DNA of 28,479 nucleotides from Acidobacteriota bacterium (GTDB lineage Bacteria; Acidobacteriota; Vicinamibacteria; Vicinamibacterales; CAVVIG01): positions 1-28,479 of the forward strand of contig QHWF01000043.1 of assembly GCA_003222455.1 (NCBI GenBank), written 5' to 3'. The position numbers were made by a program, and so were the translations under genes. Shown piece by piece: positions 11,301 through 17,236 of this stretch. Numbering within the stretch: the first letter of the stretch is position 1; each line of letters starts with the position of its first letter. The notes beneath the pieces were generated by a model that saw only the letters and a list, made by a program, of their open reading frames with translations, did no database searches and was not told where the DNA came from.

Positions 11301-13860
11301 CGATCGGCCCACGCGGCAAGTGAGCCCCGGTAGGATCAGGACCACGTGGAGTTACGAAATCGCGGAGCACCCTCGGCGGCCCGGCGTACTCACGCGACGC
11401 ACGACTCTCACGGATCCTGAGCAAAAGGTGAAACATCTCCATTTCGACTCTGGAGATCGTTTGGTAGCAGTTGTCGAACTGCTTGGCGGCCGCGAGATCA
11501 CCACCACGTATGACTACCAGCCGACGGGAGAACTTGTTCACCTTCGGGACGCCTTGGACGACGAGCGGACGTTTGAGTACGACTTGGCTGGTCGAGCCAC
11601 CGTCATTTCGATCCCGGAGACCGGCCGGACGGAGTATGGTTACGACGGCATGGGGAACCTCATCGCGTCGACGGACCAGGAGCTCTGCAACGATCCCCCC
11701 CCGCTGCTCGCGAACTGCGCCGTTTCCGAGAAGGTTCTACGAAACTACGAGAAAGACCGTCTCATGACCGTGGACTACCCCGTGTCTCCTGACGTGACGT
11801 ATACGTACGGGGACGCCGCCGCGCCGGGCGAATGTGACGGATTGTCGAACATTCGCGGGCGTGTGTGCAAGGTCGTCGATGCCGGAGGTGAGGCACGCAG
11901 CTCGTATGGAGCCCTAGGTGAATTGACGCGCACAACTCGAATTATGCAGGTAGGGAATGGTGCTGCAGACACCCGCGAGTTCGAAGCTGGGTACGTCTAT
12001 GACAGTTTCGGCCGGCTACTCTCGATGTTGTACCCCGATGGCGACACGGTCACGTACGAATACGACAACGGCGGCCGGGTCAAGCATGTCTCGGGTCAAC
12101 GAGGGTCGGCGAAGCAAGTGTATGTCTCGGATGTGCAGTACGACGTATATGGCAAGGTGTCGCGACTTGCATACGGGAACGGCGTGGTAACCGTGAATGA
12201 CTACGAGGCCGATACGCGTCGTATGCACCTTCAAACTGTTACGAACCAGACGGTCAGTGACCCCCTGAGAGCCATCGAGTATGCCTATGATCACGTAGGG
12301 AATGTCCTCACTACGACGGAGACACGCGCCGGCGCGGGCGACCCGTGGTCCGCAATGAACCGGACCTATACGTACGACGACCTCCATCGGCTCCACACCT
12401 TCAATTTCCAAGGCACCCGTTCCGATGGCGGTCAGCTCGGTGCTCAAGGAACCTACGACTACGACGATGTTGGGAACCTCCTGCGGCAGCAGGTCACCGA
12501 AACGGGTGCGGCGAACAACCTGTCACGGGATTGGGCCTACCAGTACACTGATCCGGTCAAGCCCGGTCTCGTGCAGGCCATAGGACCCTACAACCTTGGC
12601 TACGATTTTCGGGGAGCAGTGGCGACAGTCACGCTAGCCGCTGCTACCGCCCTCTATCAGTGGAATGAGGACGGGAGACTCAGCGAGAGCAGCCCAGGAA
12701 ATACGCAGGCCGTGACGACGTATCAGTACGACGCCGCGGGTACGCGCGCGCGGAAGGAAACGGACCTCTCTGCCCAGGCTGGCGCTGCCGATGACGCCAC
12801 TCTCTACCCGAGTCCGTACTACAGCGTTCGGTTCATGACGCGAGCTTCAGTGCGGGGGGACACCAGGACCAAGGAGATCCCATTGGACGGTCAGCCCATC
12901 GCGCTTGTCGCCGGGGTCGTGGACCCATCTTCTGCGGGTGGAGACGAGCGGTCGCTCAGTTACGCCGCGACCAGCCTGCACTTCTTGCACGCGGACCTCG
13001 TTGGCTCCACAGTGCTCGTGACTGACGGGTCAGGTAGTGCGAGTGCCCATTATGAGTACCTCCCCTTTGGAGAGATGATCTCAGACGCAAGTAGTTCTTT
13101 GGACGAACCTGTGGTGCTCGCTGCGTTCAACGGCAAGGAGTTCGACGTCGAGACGGGACTCGACTACTTCGGCGCTAGGTATTATGACTCACGCTTCGGC
13201 CGATGGCTGCAAAGCGACCCCGCTGCGTTCGAGGTCTCGAGGGTAGCTGAGCCAGCCCGCCTGAATCTGTATGCCTTTGCTCTGGACAGGCCGCTTGGCG
13301 TAAGCGATCCAGACGGGCGGCAGGCTAGATACGAGCAAGGAACTCCGCAATCCAAGCCCCTCCAGACGCCCGAGCAGCTTCTCGAAAAGCAATTGTATCA
13401 ACTGGAGGGGTTCATGACCGCTCCAATCGCGATCGCAGCCGTCGCTGTCGCCGCGGGTCCAGCTGTTTCTACGGCACTCGGTGAGACTAGCGCAGCTGTC
13501 AGCCAAGCCAGTCTAGAGGTCGGCGCACAAACGTATGTCCGTGCGACCACGTATGCAGAATTGTTGCAGGGTACCGTAAACGTGTATACCTATAACATCG
13601 CCATGTCGAGAGCTGGGGCCATCATAGCGGGATTGTCGGGATTCGCGGCAGGCGTGGAGGGCGAACTTCCTGCCGTCCCCGGATCTCTCGACGTGGTCGC
13701 TAAATTCAACGAGTGGCAGGACATCGGGTCAGTCGCAGGAGGATACTACGACTGGATCTCTCGCATGCGGCCGTTTTCAGTCCGAACGCCAAATCCGCCA
13801 CCGGGGCCGTGCTCAGCCTGCCACGGTCCTGGCGGTGGCATGCCCCCAGTGATCCGGTAA
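2338..13860 (+). CDS. Giant SpvB/TcdB-like RHS-repeat putative lipoprotein
   Basis: A 3840-aa mosaic. ATG 2338 is chosen over an upstream in-frame ATG (2182) because AGAGG precedes it and a lipoprotein-type signal follows (hydrophobic 22-32, Cys33). Order by residue: ZU5-like start (about 55-150); SpvB/TcaC-type N-domain (about 230-270, GNGPIGVGWDLP); FG-GAP/VCBS words such as DVNGDGIADR (606) and DADGDGRLDL (712); two CARDB-like domains (1236-1341, 1355-1461); thrombospondin-3-like Ca-binding Asp repeats (1934-1998); more VCBS words (2122, 2208, 2325, 2475); a TcdB-middle-like region; at least a dozen YD repeats (2695-3470); RHS core (3548-3661) ending PLGVSDPDGR; and a unique 179-aa tip. 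RHS/TcB proteins form a shell around a C-terminal toxin, so secreted or surface toxin delivery is inferred. No cognate immunity gene follows. Confidence 0.9.
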   Translation: MKPGRPAELWKAEDRSCFAARTLCVLVLAATACQSEEMREPDKTPPKWGAEQRRGSFTIPKEGGTGSFDGIQLSIPAGALSKATKMEIRRVERTDLPPLTGGMVNVTKGGVGYRFLPSGLRLRKPAQVVLPLEQDSAVAPLWETLGARTFYWDEVRNRWLPLSRPIVDLAGARVVGETRHFTLMVSAVLASPEHAAPTNFNANSIKDIAAVEPTANVDLIEPPEANNKGDARVTFPIRLPRGRGAYSPQVQLTYSSARGNGPIGVGWDLPVSRVEIDTRWGVPRYDGSERYLIDGAQVVPVPVGAHSHCVSGSLIGEFATRVQTFKRILLCAGASGTRSWEVTEKDGTRFEYGADAESRLSSYEPGEENHTSVWFLRRVVDTNGNATDYRYTSDSDHDVANFLGEQFVQKYLSRIEYTSQVEPISQPTLQSSYRADFTWECGTRSDGAITGRSGFKIVTRCLLGSIDVLARDTINPSTWDQVRRYELKYKVGEFSKTLLQKVQVFGAAGSPFYEHSFDYTGPEYVEHARGAGTQAFDATSTWPVIVNDPFPIDRPRRRLDRTFEEGDQLNAGLGLSAKIGVGGLTAGCEVGASFGVSEDSPIPVVLLRDVNGDGIADRIWLRTDGPIVVLLSPLSPPLLFKPDARVALGDDSRTQFTGSPAATSWLGDSLPELGSEDGAGSSMGVDASCSLGPAQVSGGMSFSVRMAGATSLLVDADGDGRLDLLAGGAFYPGLARECRDGFGPVSTTADGMRGTCSDGLPVCLARDALCFGTLVPLLGAPAPSAGRPIASRRTPSYLASSRQRRTRNGERPVSLVTEHTARAPSNLAGPTNGGAAGLSEHGSAANSIDRASVGPSRGPFALLNLGVPSEQRVPYSEGGHASRRAAVAPPLANQVTNHAEENTWGFNTSVRRRFKKEATLQGEFYPLNPVLRWDAAHTGTIRFNARVRRKYEGGTDGVNVHLLSVTDFKQGTGTSLLGTLHLGPDNTRWTSLMPWLGMIPVKFGESLLLVFDTGKDVPVALDGSLLDELEVEVNIAYLTVCRPSVACRRVHPDELRHLGPTGDLQYLFRFPQDFRTSESPREVYWRAMPPLGPAGVVDRGAPIPNRVIGVVDKVSRTLTAVHVRVRCESIASTTAVDHTVCPLGTVLAEHVFAPQEVGRASLSAEIPEPFVPVAPSNIFDRARFLLSRPKAFDPIRLLFEVDGENGWEIAPNAVKWSPHIEMVSIRDVEPMAGGKPDLTVETVAHLPETPLTGDEITFVAVVRNAGGSRAGPSKLAFKIGDDASPQLLDVPALGAGQSHTVLRKKVLGVAGSHVTTATVDIGHAVAESDEGNNEKAETYSVITPQRMLVSNAPLPDLFVESYTHVPVTPTTHDRITFIAVVRNRGAGPAGPSQLGLWVGGETLARKFSVPALGPRQSQTLQTTDILGAARDYLNKAQADLTSAVHETHEDNNGREDLYRVIGGDAYVSKILVQASTTEYPEKPIVYEPPVLYRVHPTRQLVPFQTVEPDEQIEIAATVVNPKQPLIVTVTGDQMEGVASRLEVGPRDLAIGAHASTKRQTITLPKPGTYFIRGYTEASFDPATSLRVKAERERTIVTEYFALVKDHATSPISTRTQDLAWVSSPVVAPGHEEPGCPSATPVIGPFNVATNPVSTNCILYYQQLDHADIGIAVVAGSEAEGIAKRLAPQATFVTIPAGQTFVLPSGETVVSLGGGGVRIRLDSHDFTMQLGELPAFLVRHGLVTATLVKWEAIAGQVQTGGPSSGGISLAMPTETIEGAYPCCPPYTRIGPPFGQVGAGGPGVEIGYYGFTFPLPITFHERDTLPVNLVSADFGAGYRLPKLVGEVVHSFEPYGGGYHGFFYGLFNGKEDLKCIGPLSCAALSGAGGTSHGGIVTHRKGNPNFSPTRLVGNVLLSLQDTTSQLVTVPGGGPSQPDVDTDGDGIYDSVDKCPLDPEDFDGYEDEDGCPESGGDDPDVDGLPNSIDPMPYAPGPGDGVPDPQPSLYERCGNDNTIDLSPDGCEGRLARRFEPLGSAVTGGNDGTGCMTGGDPGAYICGGNINPSERNSTPNPLLASPRNIRESWTAGVSAYLGAGIDLSKFAFIPAGAGVSVDVATGGVYTSREVQDWNGDGVIDLTSPNVMFLGGRDESVYPGISEALNTTFGFNLSGSGSGGYVLKTDPQGNVVTGQSRATVTFGRGSQASHSTITSNRLDINGDGLPDIIFGAGESGATGRTHLYVRLNLGYRLGAAEDLGVLDPLGQPTGNDIAKKLSSWLQERARVGALTESDNLTLSKSTGGGGGIDLGIFGADASVAKTQSATVAQDAVQFADINGDGLLDFVERFPGSNSVLVRLNTGSFPGHGPSAFLTLSNPLQTSPWALPPEVPGFAWIGESVVPQINWFGGTTSLQAAIDAANRSNSTLHELDQIMTDALGPDGVSAGGARMTTWSGSFSVTVFFVKGTVSYSNNEGASYVQLALEDVDGDGLPDRVLRSGNEGSGGLQVQRNRLGGANLLKTVYRPLGGQVDIRYRRSTPSEADPHSSWLLDSTTLGHQTSVPQNLRTTPIVMAYSYEQPYYDRYEKEDYGYQIVTTMRADGRVTRREYENRDYRLEGFLRRERAYDAHGSLLTETENTYAPTLWGTATSTERDGCVHQLLLPAAYLANATSASTNRTPCDVWFPKPTAIVTRFFEGGTNALERRQFLEEYDEWGNVTKLREEYGPDNTDRLAADIGYDLRNQFLDAYIVDRADSVEVRQDSHAGSILRKRNAAYDSHGNLSTHETWADAAGTKVGRFHIAVGATGGVDSITDANGYQIRYSRDRFTGMLPILTSDNLGLQSTAAYDLRFQLATYTRDANQQEQKTDYDEFGRLFQLFAPYELAAGTPSLTASYSQLNGTFPAYAITTNAAVTPGTTNVHSTLRIGRFFDGLAREIQTQADGEVDGVVGRILAGTVEFDTAGRRIRAGDPVFRPGSTIAFEGLSLDPAHTTIWDYDALDRPTRQVSPGRIRTTWSYEIAEHPRRPGVLTRRTTLTDPEQKVKHLHFDSGDRLVAVVELLGGREITTTYDYQPTGELVHLRDALDDERTFEYDLAGRATVISIPETGRTEYGYDGMGNLIASTDQELCNDPPPLLANCAVSEKVLRNYEKDRLMTVDYPVSPDVTYTYGDAAAPGECDGLSNIRGRVCKVVDAGGEARSSYGALGELTRTTRIMQVGNGAADTREFEAGYVYDSFGRLLSMLYPDGDTVTYEYDNGGRVKHVSGQRGSAKQVYVSDVQYDVYGKVSRLAYGNGVVTVNDYEADTRRMHLQTVTNQTVSDPLRAIEYAYDHVGNVLTTTETRAGAGDPWSAMNRTYTYDDLHRLHTFNFQGTRSDGGQLGAQGTYDYDDVGNLLRQQVTETGAANNLSRDWAYQYTDPVKPGLVQAIGPYNLGYDFRGAVATVTLAAATALYQWNEDGRLSESSPGNTQAVTTYQYDAAGTRARKETDLSAQAGAADDATLYPSPYYSVRFMTRASVRGDTRTKEIPLDGQPIALVAGVVDPSSAGGDERSLSYAATSLHFLHADLVGSTVLVTDGSGSASAHYEYLPFGEMISDASSSLDEPVVLAAFNGKEFDVETGLDYFGARYYDSRFGRWLQSDPAAFEVSRVAEPARLNLYAFALDRPLGVSDPDGRQARYEQGTPQSKPLQTPEQLLEKQLYQLEGFMTAPIAIAAVAVAAGPAVSTALGETSAAVSQASLEVGAQTYVRATTYAELLQGTVNVYTYNIAMSRAGAIIAGLSGFAAGVEGELPAVPGSLDVVAKFNEWQDIGSVAGGYYDWISRMRPFSVRTPNPPPGPCSACHGPGGGMPPVIR
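13321..13857 (+). other. Variable C-terminal tip of the RHS protein
   Basis: Residues 3662-3840 lie after the RHS core motif DPDGR, where polymorphic toxins carry their effector. The tip has two Ala/Gly-rich hydrophobic stretches (APIAIAAVAVAAGPAV and AGAIIAGLSGFAAGV) and ends in a Pro/Gly tail with CSACHG. I recognise no nuclease, deaminase, ADP-ribosyltransferase or protease motif. Pore formation would fit the hydrophobic pieces but is a guess. The tip could also be inactive. Confidence 0.5.
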
Positions 13861-13972
13861 GCGCGAGCGATCCTCGCTGCGGTGATCGGAAAAAGGACGG
13901 CCGACGGATTACCATTGCGAGATTATTGCCTTGACTGTCGTTGAGCCATCCTGAGGCGGCCGTCGAGGGGAC

Positions 13973-14291
13973 TTCTGCTCCCACTCGCTCCATCAGCTCA
14001 GCCGCGCGTGCGAGCACGCGCTGATCCACCGGCGTGAGCTGCGCGACGTTCTTCATCAGTCGCTCGACGCGTCGCGCCCGCCCTTCTGTAGTAGGCGTTT
14101 CCCTGCCGCCATCGCCTCCACCAGCTGCACCCGTCCATCCTTGAAGTTACTCACCGGCGCACGAGTACGCGCCGCTCAATCCATCCACCAGCCGCGTAAT
14201 CGCCGGCGGCCGCATCTGCTCTGCTTCCGCGAGCGCTCATTGTGACGGGTCCCTCGAAACAACGATCACCGACAAGGCCGAGGCGCTCCCC
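13973..14291 (-). pseudogene. Degraded MarR-family regulator
   Basis: No single frame is long, but adjacent frames joined in order read as the C-terminal two-thirds of a MarR-type winged helix. SASALSVIV lies at about 14262-14290, GPVTMS at about 14237-14254, the recognition-helix region AEQMRPPAITRLVDGL at 14177-14224, the wing and following strand KDGRVQLVEAMAAGKRLL at about 14088-14142, and the last helices VERLMKNVAQLTPVDQ to ELMERVGAE at 13973-14075. Several frameshifts and a small deletion after LVDGL are needed. The N-terminal helices are not seen. It is a dead gene at the right end of the cargo, opposite in strand to the RHS gene. Confidence 0.65.
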
Positions 14292-14422
14292 TGAACACCG
14301 GCCGGACCGCTCCGCGAGACCTTCCTCGAGCTGGTGGGAAAAGTGGTGGCAGACTGCGATGGAAACGGTGGTCAAGACAGGATGGGAACGGAATACCGAC
14401 GGTGAGCAAGGCCAAAGAGCAG

Positions 14423-14468
14423 CATCAGTTGGTACCGGCAAGGATTGCCGTGGAAAGAGGCTGATGCC
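14423..14468. repeat. Nested inverted repeat next to tRNA-Cys half 2
   Basis: An outer 7-bp inverted pair GCATCAG/CTGATGC encloses an inner hairpin GGCAA-GGA-TTGCC. The structure ends two bases from the tRNA-Cys anticodon loop of copy 2, where copies of the terminator hairpin sit at the other junctions. It may be the opposite element end. No T-run follows. The coordinates are within a base or two. Confidence 0.35.
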
Positions 14469-14469
14469 C

Positions 14470-14551
<82 letters not shown>

Positions 14552-14564
14552 TCGTGGAGGAGCA

Positions 14565-14939
14565 ATGGAGCTCGCCCAGATCACCAACGTCGTCCACGAC
14601 CTCGATCGCGCCGTGAAGTTCCACCGCGACACCCTGGGCCTGCCGCTCTTGTTTCAGGCGCCGCCGTCACTGGCGTTCTTCCAGGTCGGCCCGGTGCGGC
14701 TCATGCTGTCGCCGCCCGAGAATGCCGAGCAGGATCACCCCGGCTCGTTTCTCTATTTTCGCGTAAAGGACATCGAGCAGCAGCATCGCACGCTCGTGCA
14801 GCGCGGCGTCCAATTCGTGGACAAGCCGCACCGCGTGCACGAAGCGGCCGACTACGACCTATGGATGGCGTTCTTTCACGACCCCGACAACAACCCGATG
14901 GCGCTCATGGAGGAGAAGCCAAAGCCGAAGGCTTCCTGA
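14565..14939 (+). CDS. VOC-family (glyoxalase/bleomycin-resistance) protein
   Basis: A 124-aa single vicinal-oxygen-chelate domain. It opens ITNVVHDLDRAVKFHRDTLG, has LAFFQVGPVRLML in the middle, and ends with FFHDPDNNPMALMEE, where the final Glu is the usual metal ligand. ATG 14565 has GGAGG at 14556-14560. Such proteins are dimeric metalloenzymes or binding proteins with varied substrates, so no reaction can be assigned. It is the first ordinary chromosomal gene right of the accessory unit, and its 3' end overlaps the convergent YgjV-like gene by about 35 bp. Confidence 0.88.
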   Translation: MELAQITNVVHDLDRAVKFHRDTLGLPLLFQAPPSLAFFQVGPVRLMLSPPENAEQDHPGSFLYFRVKDIEQQHRTLVQRGVQFVDKPHRVHEAADYDLWMAFFHDPDNNPMALMEEKPKPKAS

Positions 14940-15144
14940 ACGACGAGATGACCGCGACGCTCGCAACCAGAATGTTCGCCACGATAACCGGCAGCGAGTG
15001 AATCAGCACGCCGTACAACGCCCACAACCCCGCGGCGACGCCTTGCACGCGCCGCAACGTCGTGGGCTGTTTCGCGAAGTACGAAACGAGAAACACTCCC
15101 GTCGCCAGCCAGCCGATCCAGTCGATCCTCGTCATCGTGCCCAT
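14905..15144 (-). CDS. Small YgjV-like inner-membrane protein
   Basis: A 79-aa protein with about three hydrophobic segments (WLATGVFLVSYF, VAAGLWALYGVLI and LPVIVANILVASVAVI) separated by the basic loop KQPTTLRR. This resembles the short YgjV-type or SemiSWEET-like membrane proteins; the exact family is uncertain. Its ATG shares one base with the stop of the barrel gene upstream (TAATG at 15146-15142), so it is the last, translationally coupled gene of the amt operon. No substrate can be inferred. Confidence 0.72.
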   Translation of the reverse strand: MGTMTRIDWIGWLATGVFLVSYFAKQPTTLRRVQGVAAGLWALYGVLIHSLPVIVANILVASVAVISSFRKPSALASPP

Positions 15145-16703
15145 TAGAAGGAGAATCCTTTCCGTAACGTGATCGCCCAGGGCTTGCCACGCACGCCCTG
15201 CCCGAATCGGTAACCAAACGCCAGCTCAGCCGCTTCGCCACGCACGGCGCGCGTCGGCCCAAAGCGCAGCGATACCCCGGCGTCGCCTCCCTGGCGCGCG
15301 CCTTCGTCGCCGTACCAGGCGCCGCCGTAGTCGACAAACGGCGCGAGACCCAGCGCCATCAAACCCAGCATGCCGTCAGCGACGAGAATCCGGTCCTCGA
15401 GCACGAACCACGTGGTTCGCGTGCCCGTAAAGTCGTGCACGCCGAACAGCCGCGGCCCGCGCTGCACGATCCACGGATCGAACTCGGCGCCCGGTTTCGG
15501 ATGCGTCACGACGCCGCCCTCGGCGTGAGCGATCAGCGTATGGCCGCCGACGTTCTGACTCACCACGGTCAGCTGCGCCTGCGTCCGCGTCGAGTCCAGG
15601 CCGTTGGCCGCGACTCGCAACACCGCAAAGCCGCGGTTCCAGACGGCCGACGTCTGCCCGCTCACCTCGTAACCCACACCTCCCCCCGCACCCGGCTGCA
15701 GCACAATACCGGCCCGAAACGTGGGCGACAGATCCACGTCCTCTCGCCGGGAGTACGAGTTGAAGTGCTCCAGGACGCGAAATCGCCCCGAACCGACGTC
15801 GATGCCCGCCCGCGCCGTCGTGAACACGGAGTACGGAACGCGCCCGGTCGTACTGTCCGCAAAGTCCTCGCGGCGCCACTCCCAGCCGCCCCACACCCGG
15901 GTGTACCGGTGGGTCGTCGCGGACGCGGCGATACCCCCGATTACGCCGATGCGCAACAAATGATGGCGCGTCCTGTCCTGCAGCACGTCGTCCCGAAAGC
16001 GCAGCACGCGCTCTTGCGCGAATTCGCCGTACGTCTCCAGAGAATGCGGCGCCGCGGTCTCGTGAAACGGCAACCCCAGCGTCCATTCGCCGTGACGCCC
16101 GTCGGATAAGTCGGAGTGACGCAGGATGAGCAGCGTGCGTCGCCCGAAGAATTGCGAGTTGATGAATTCGAAATCGAGACGACGGCGATCGGGGTTCTTG
16201 CCGTAGATGAGCGACAGCTCCGTTGCCGTCCCGAGGAAATTGCGCTCCACGAGTCCGACACCCCAGGTCTTGTCGCCGCCGACGCTGGAAAAGCTCGCCT
16301 GCGGCTGCGTGCTCCAACCATCGGCCGTGACGGCACGCAGCGCGAGTCTGCCGCCCGGCGCCGCACGCATGGTATCCACGCGTACCGCGCGAAACACCCC
16401 CAGGGTACGCAGCGCGCGTTCGCTCTCCGCCACCCGCGCCGAATCGAAGGGGTCACCGCGATTCAGCAGCAGCCGCCGCTTGATCACCCACGGGCGGGTT
16501 CGCATGTGCAGCCGATTCGCCAGGTGCGACACCCAATCCGGGGCGACGTCTTCATGATCGAAAATGTTGCGATTCTCGATGATGATGGTGTCGATCGTCT
16601 GGGGCGGCGGAGAATCGGTTTGGGCGGTTAGGCGGTTAAGCGGTTCGGCGGTTAGAAGCACTACGAACCCGATAATCAAACCGCCCAACCGCCCAACCGC
16701 CAT
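15144..16703 (-). CDS. POTRA-containing BamA/Omp85-like outer-membrane protein
   Basis: 519 aa from ATG 16703, which overlaps the preceding stop (TAATG). A signal peptide (about 1-28) precedes one POTRA-like domain (about 37-112: IDTIIIENRN, VIKRRLLLNRGDPFD, RALRTLGVFRAVRVDT) and then a C-terminal beta-barrel rich in alternating hydrophobic strands that ends in Phe (LRKGFSF). One POTRA and about 400 residues of barrel are short for BamA (five POTRA), so it is more likely a specialised Omp85 member. Omp85 proteins insert or export proteins at the outer membrane. The signal-peptide region is encoded by AACCGCC words (see 16617-16701). Longer in-frame starts upstream lie inside the lipoprotein gene and are rejected. 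Confidence 0.8.
   Translation of the reverse strand: MAVGRLGGLIIGFVVLLTAEPLNRLTAQTDSPPPQTIDTIIIENRNIFDHEDVAPDWVSHLANRLHMRTRPWVIKRRLLLNRGDPFDSARVAESERALRTLGVFRAVRVDTMRAAPGGRLALRAVTADGWSTQPQASFSSVGGDKTWGVGLVERNFLGTATELSLIYGKNPDRRRLDFEFINSQFFGRRTLLILRHSDLSDGRHGEWTLGLPFHETAAPHSLETYGEFAQERVLRFRDDVLQDRTRHHLLRIGVIGGIAASATTHRYTRVWGGWEWRREDFADSTTGRVPYSVFTTARAGIDVGSGRFRVLEHFNSYSRREDVDLSPTFRAGIVLQPGAGGGVGYEVSGQTSAVWNRGFAVLRVAANGLDSTRTQAQLTVVSQNVGGHTLIAHAEGGVVTHPKPGAEFDPWIVQRGPRLFGVHDFTGTRTTWFVLEDRILVADGMLGLMALGLAPFVDYGGAWYGDEGARQGGDAGVSLRFGPTRAVRGEAAELAFGYRFGQGVRGKPWAITLRKGFSF
16617..16701. repeat. AACCGCC word array with inverted arms
   Basis: The + strand holds GGCGGTT-type words at 16617-16655 and their inverse, CAAACCGCCC then AACCGCCC then AACCGCC, at 16677-16701, around a loop of about 21 bp. 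It lies inside the start of the barrel gene and encodes parts of its signal peptide (VGRLGGL and AEPLNRLTAQ). The architecture matches the arrays at 21284-21373 and 23507-23574, but the word is different. Confidence 0.7.
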
Positions 16704-17227
16704 TACGGCCTCACCCCGTGGATTCGTTGCCGCAACCGATAGGTGGCGTGCCTGGTTGAGTCGTTCCACGCGGTGAAATAAAGCGTCGCGTCGACGCGCC
16801 CGGCGAGCTGCCGTGATCCCCGCGTCTGCATCACGTAGCTCCCGCGCACCGAGTCCGGCCGGAGCGGCCGGCACAGGCACGTCACCGTCGCGTAGGCGGG
16901 AATCGAGTCGCCGAGTGAGTACGGATGATTTGCCGACAGGCGACGCGCGTCGCCGAGATCGAGGGCGACAGTCAGCGAGTACTCGTCGCCCTCGGCTTCA
17001 CTGGGATTGAAGTCGAACCGCGCCAGCACCACGTCGTGGCGCTCGACGACATTCGTGTCGACCTCGAGACGCACCAGCGTGTAGCGGGGATCCGGCCGGA
17101 CGCTGATCCGGCCATGCTGCTCCCACCGCCCCGCCTGTTGCACGCCCTGCGTGTCGCCCGGACGCGGCAGGATGTCGCACGCCGAGGCTACCCCGGCGAT
17201 CAGGGCCAACGTGTGAAGCGCTGTCAT
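16703..17227 (-). CDS. Predicted lipoprotein of the amt operon
   Basis: 174 aa. MTALHTLALIAGVASAC is a lipoprotein signal with the acylated Cys at 17. The rest is a soluble, beta-rich, Asp/Arg-rich chain with a CLCRP pair and no family I can name. It starts 9 bp after the porin stop and its own stop overlaps the barrel-gene start (TAATG). It is therefore bracketed by two outer-membrane barrels and probably sits in the same membrane, perhaps as an accessory subunit; that role is inference. Confidence 0.8.
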   Translation of the reverse strand: MTALHTLALIAGVASACDILPRPGDTQGVQQAGRWEQHGRISVRPDPRYTLVRLEVDTNVVERHDVVLARFDFNPSEAEGDEYSLTVALDLGDARRLSANHPYSLGDSIPAYATVTCLCRPLRPDSVRGSYVMQTRGSRQLAGRVDATLYFTAWNDSTRHATYRLRQRIHGVRP

Positions 17228-17236
17228 CAGGTAACG

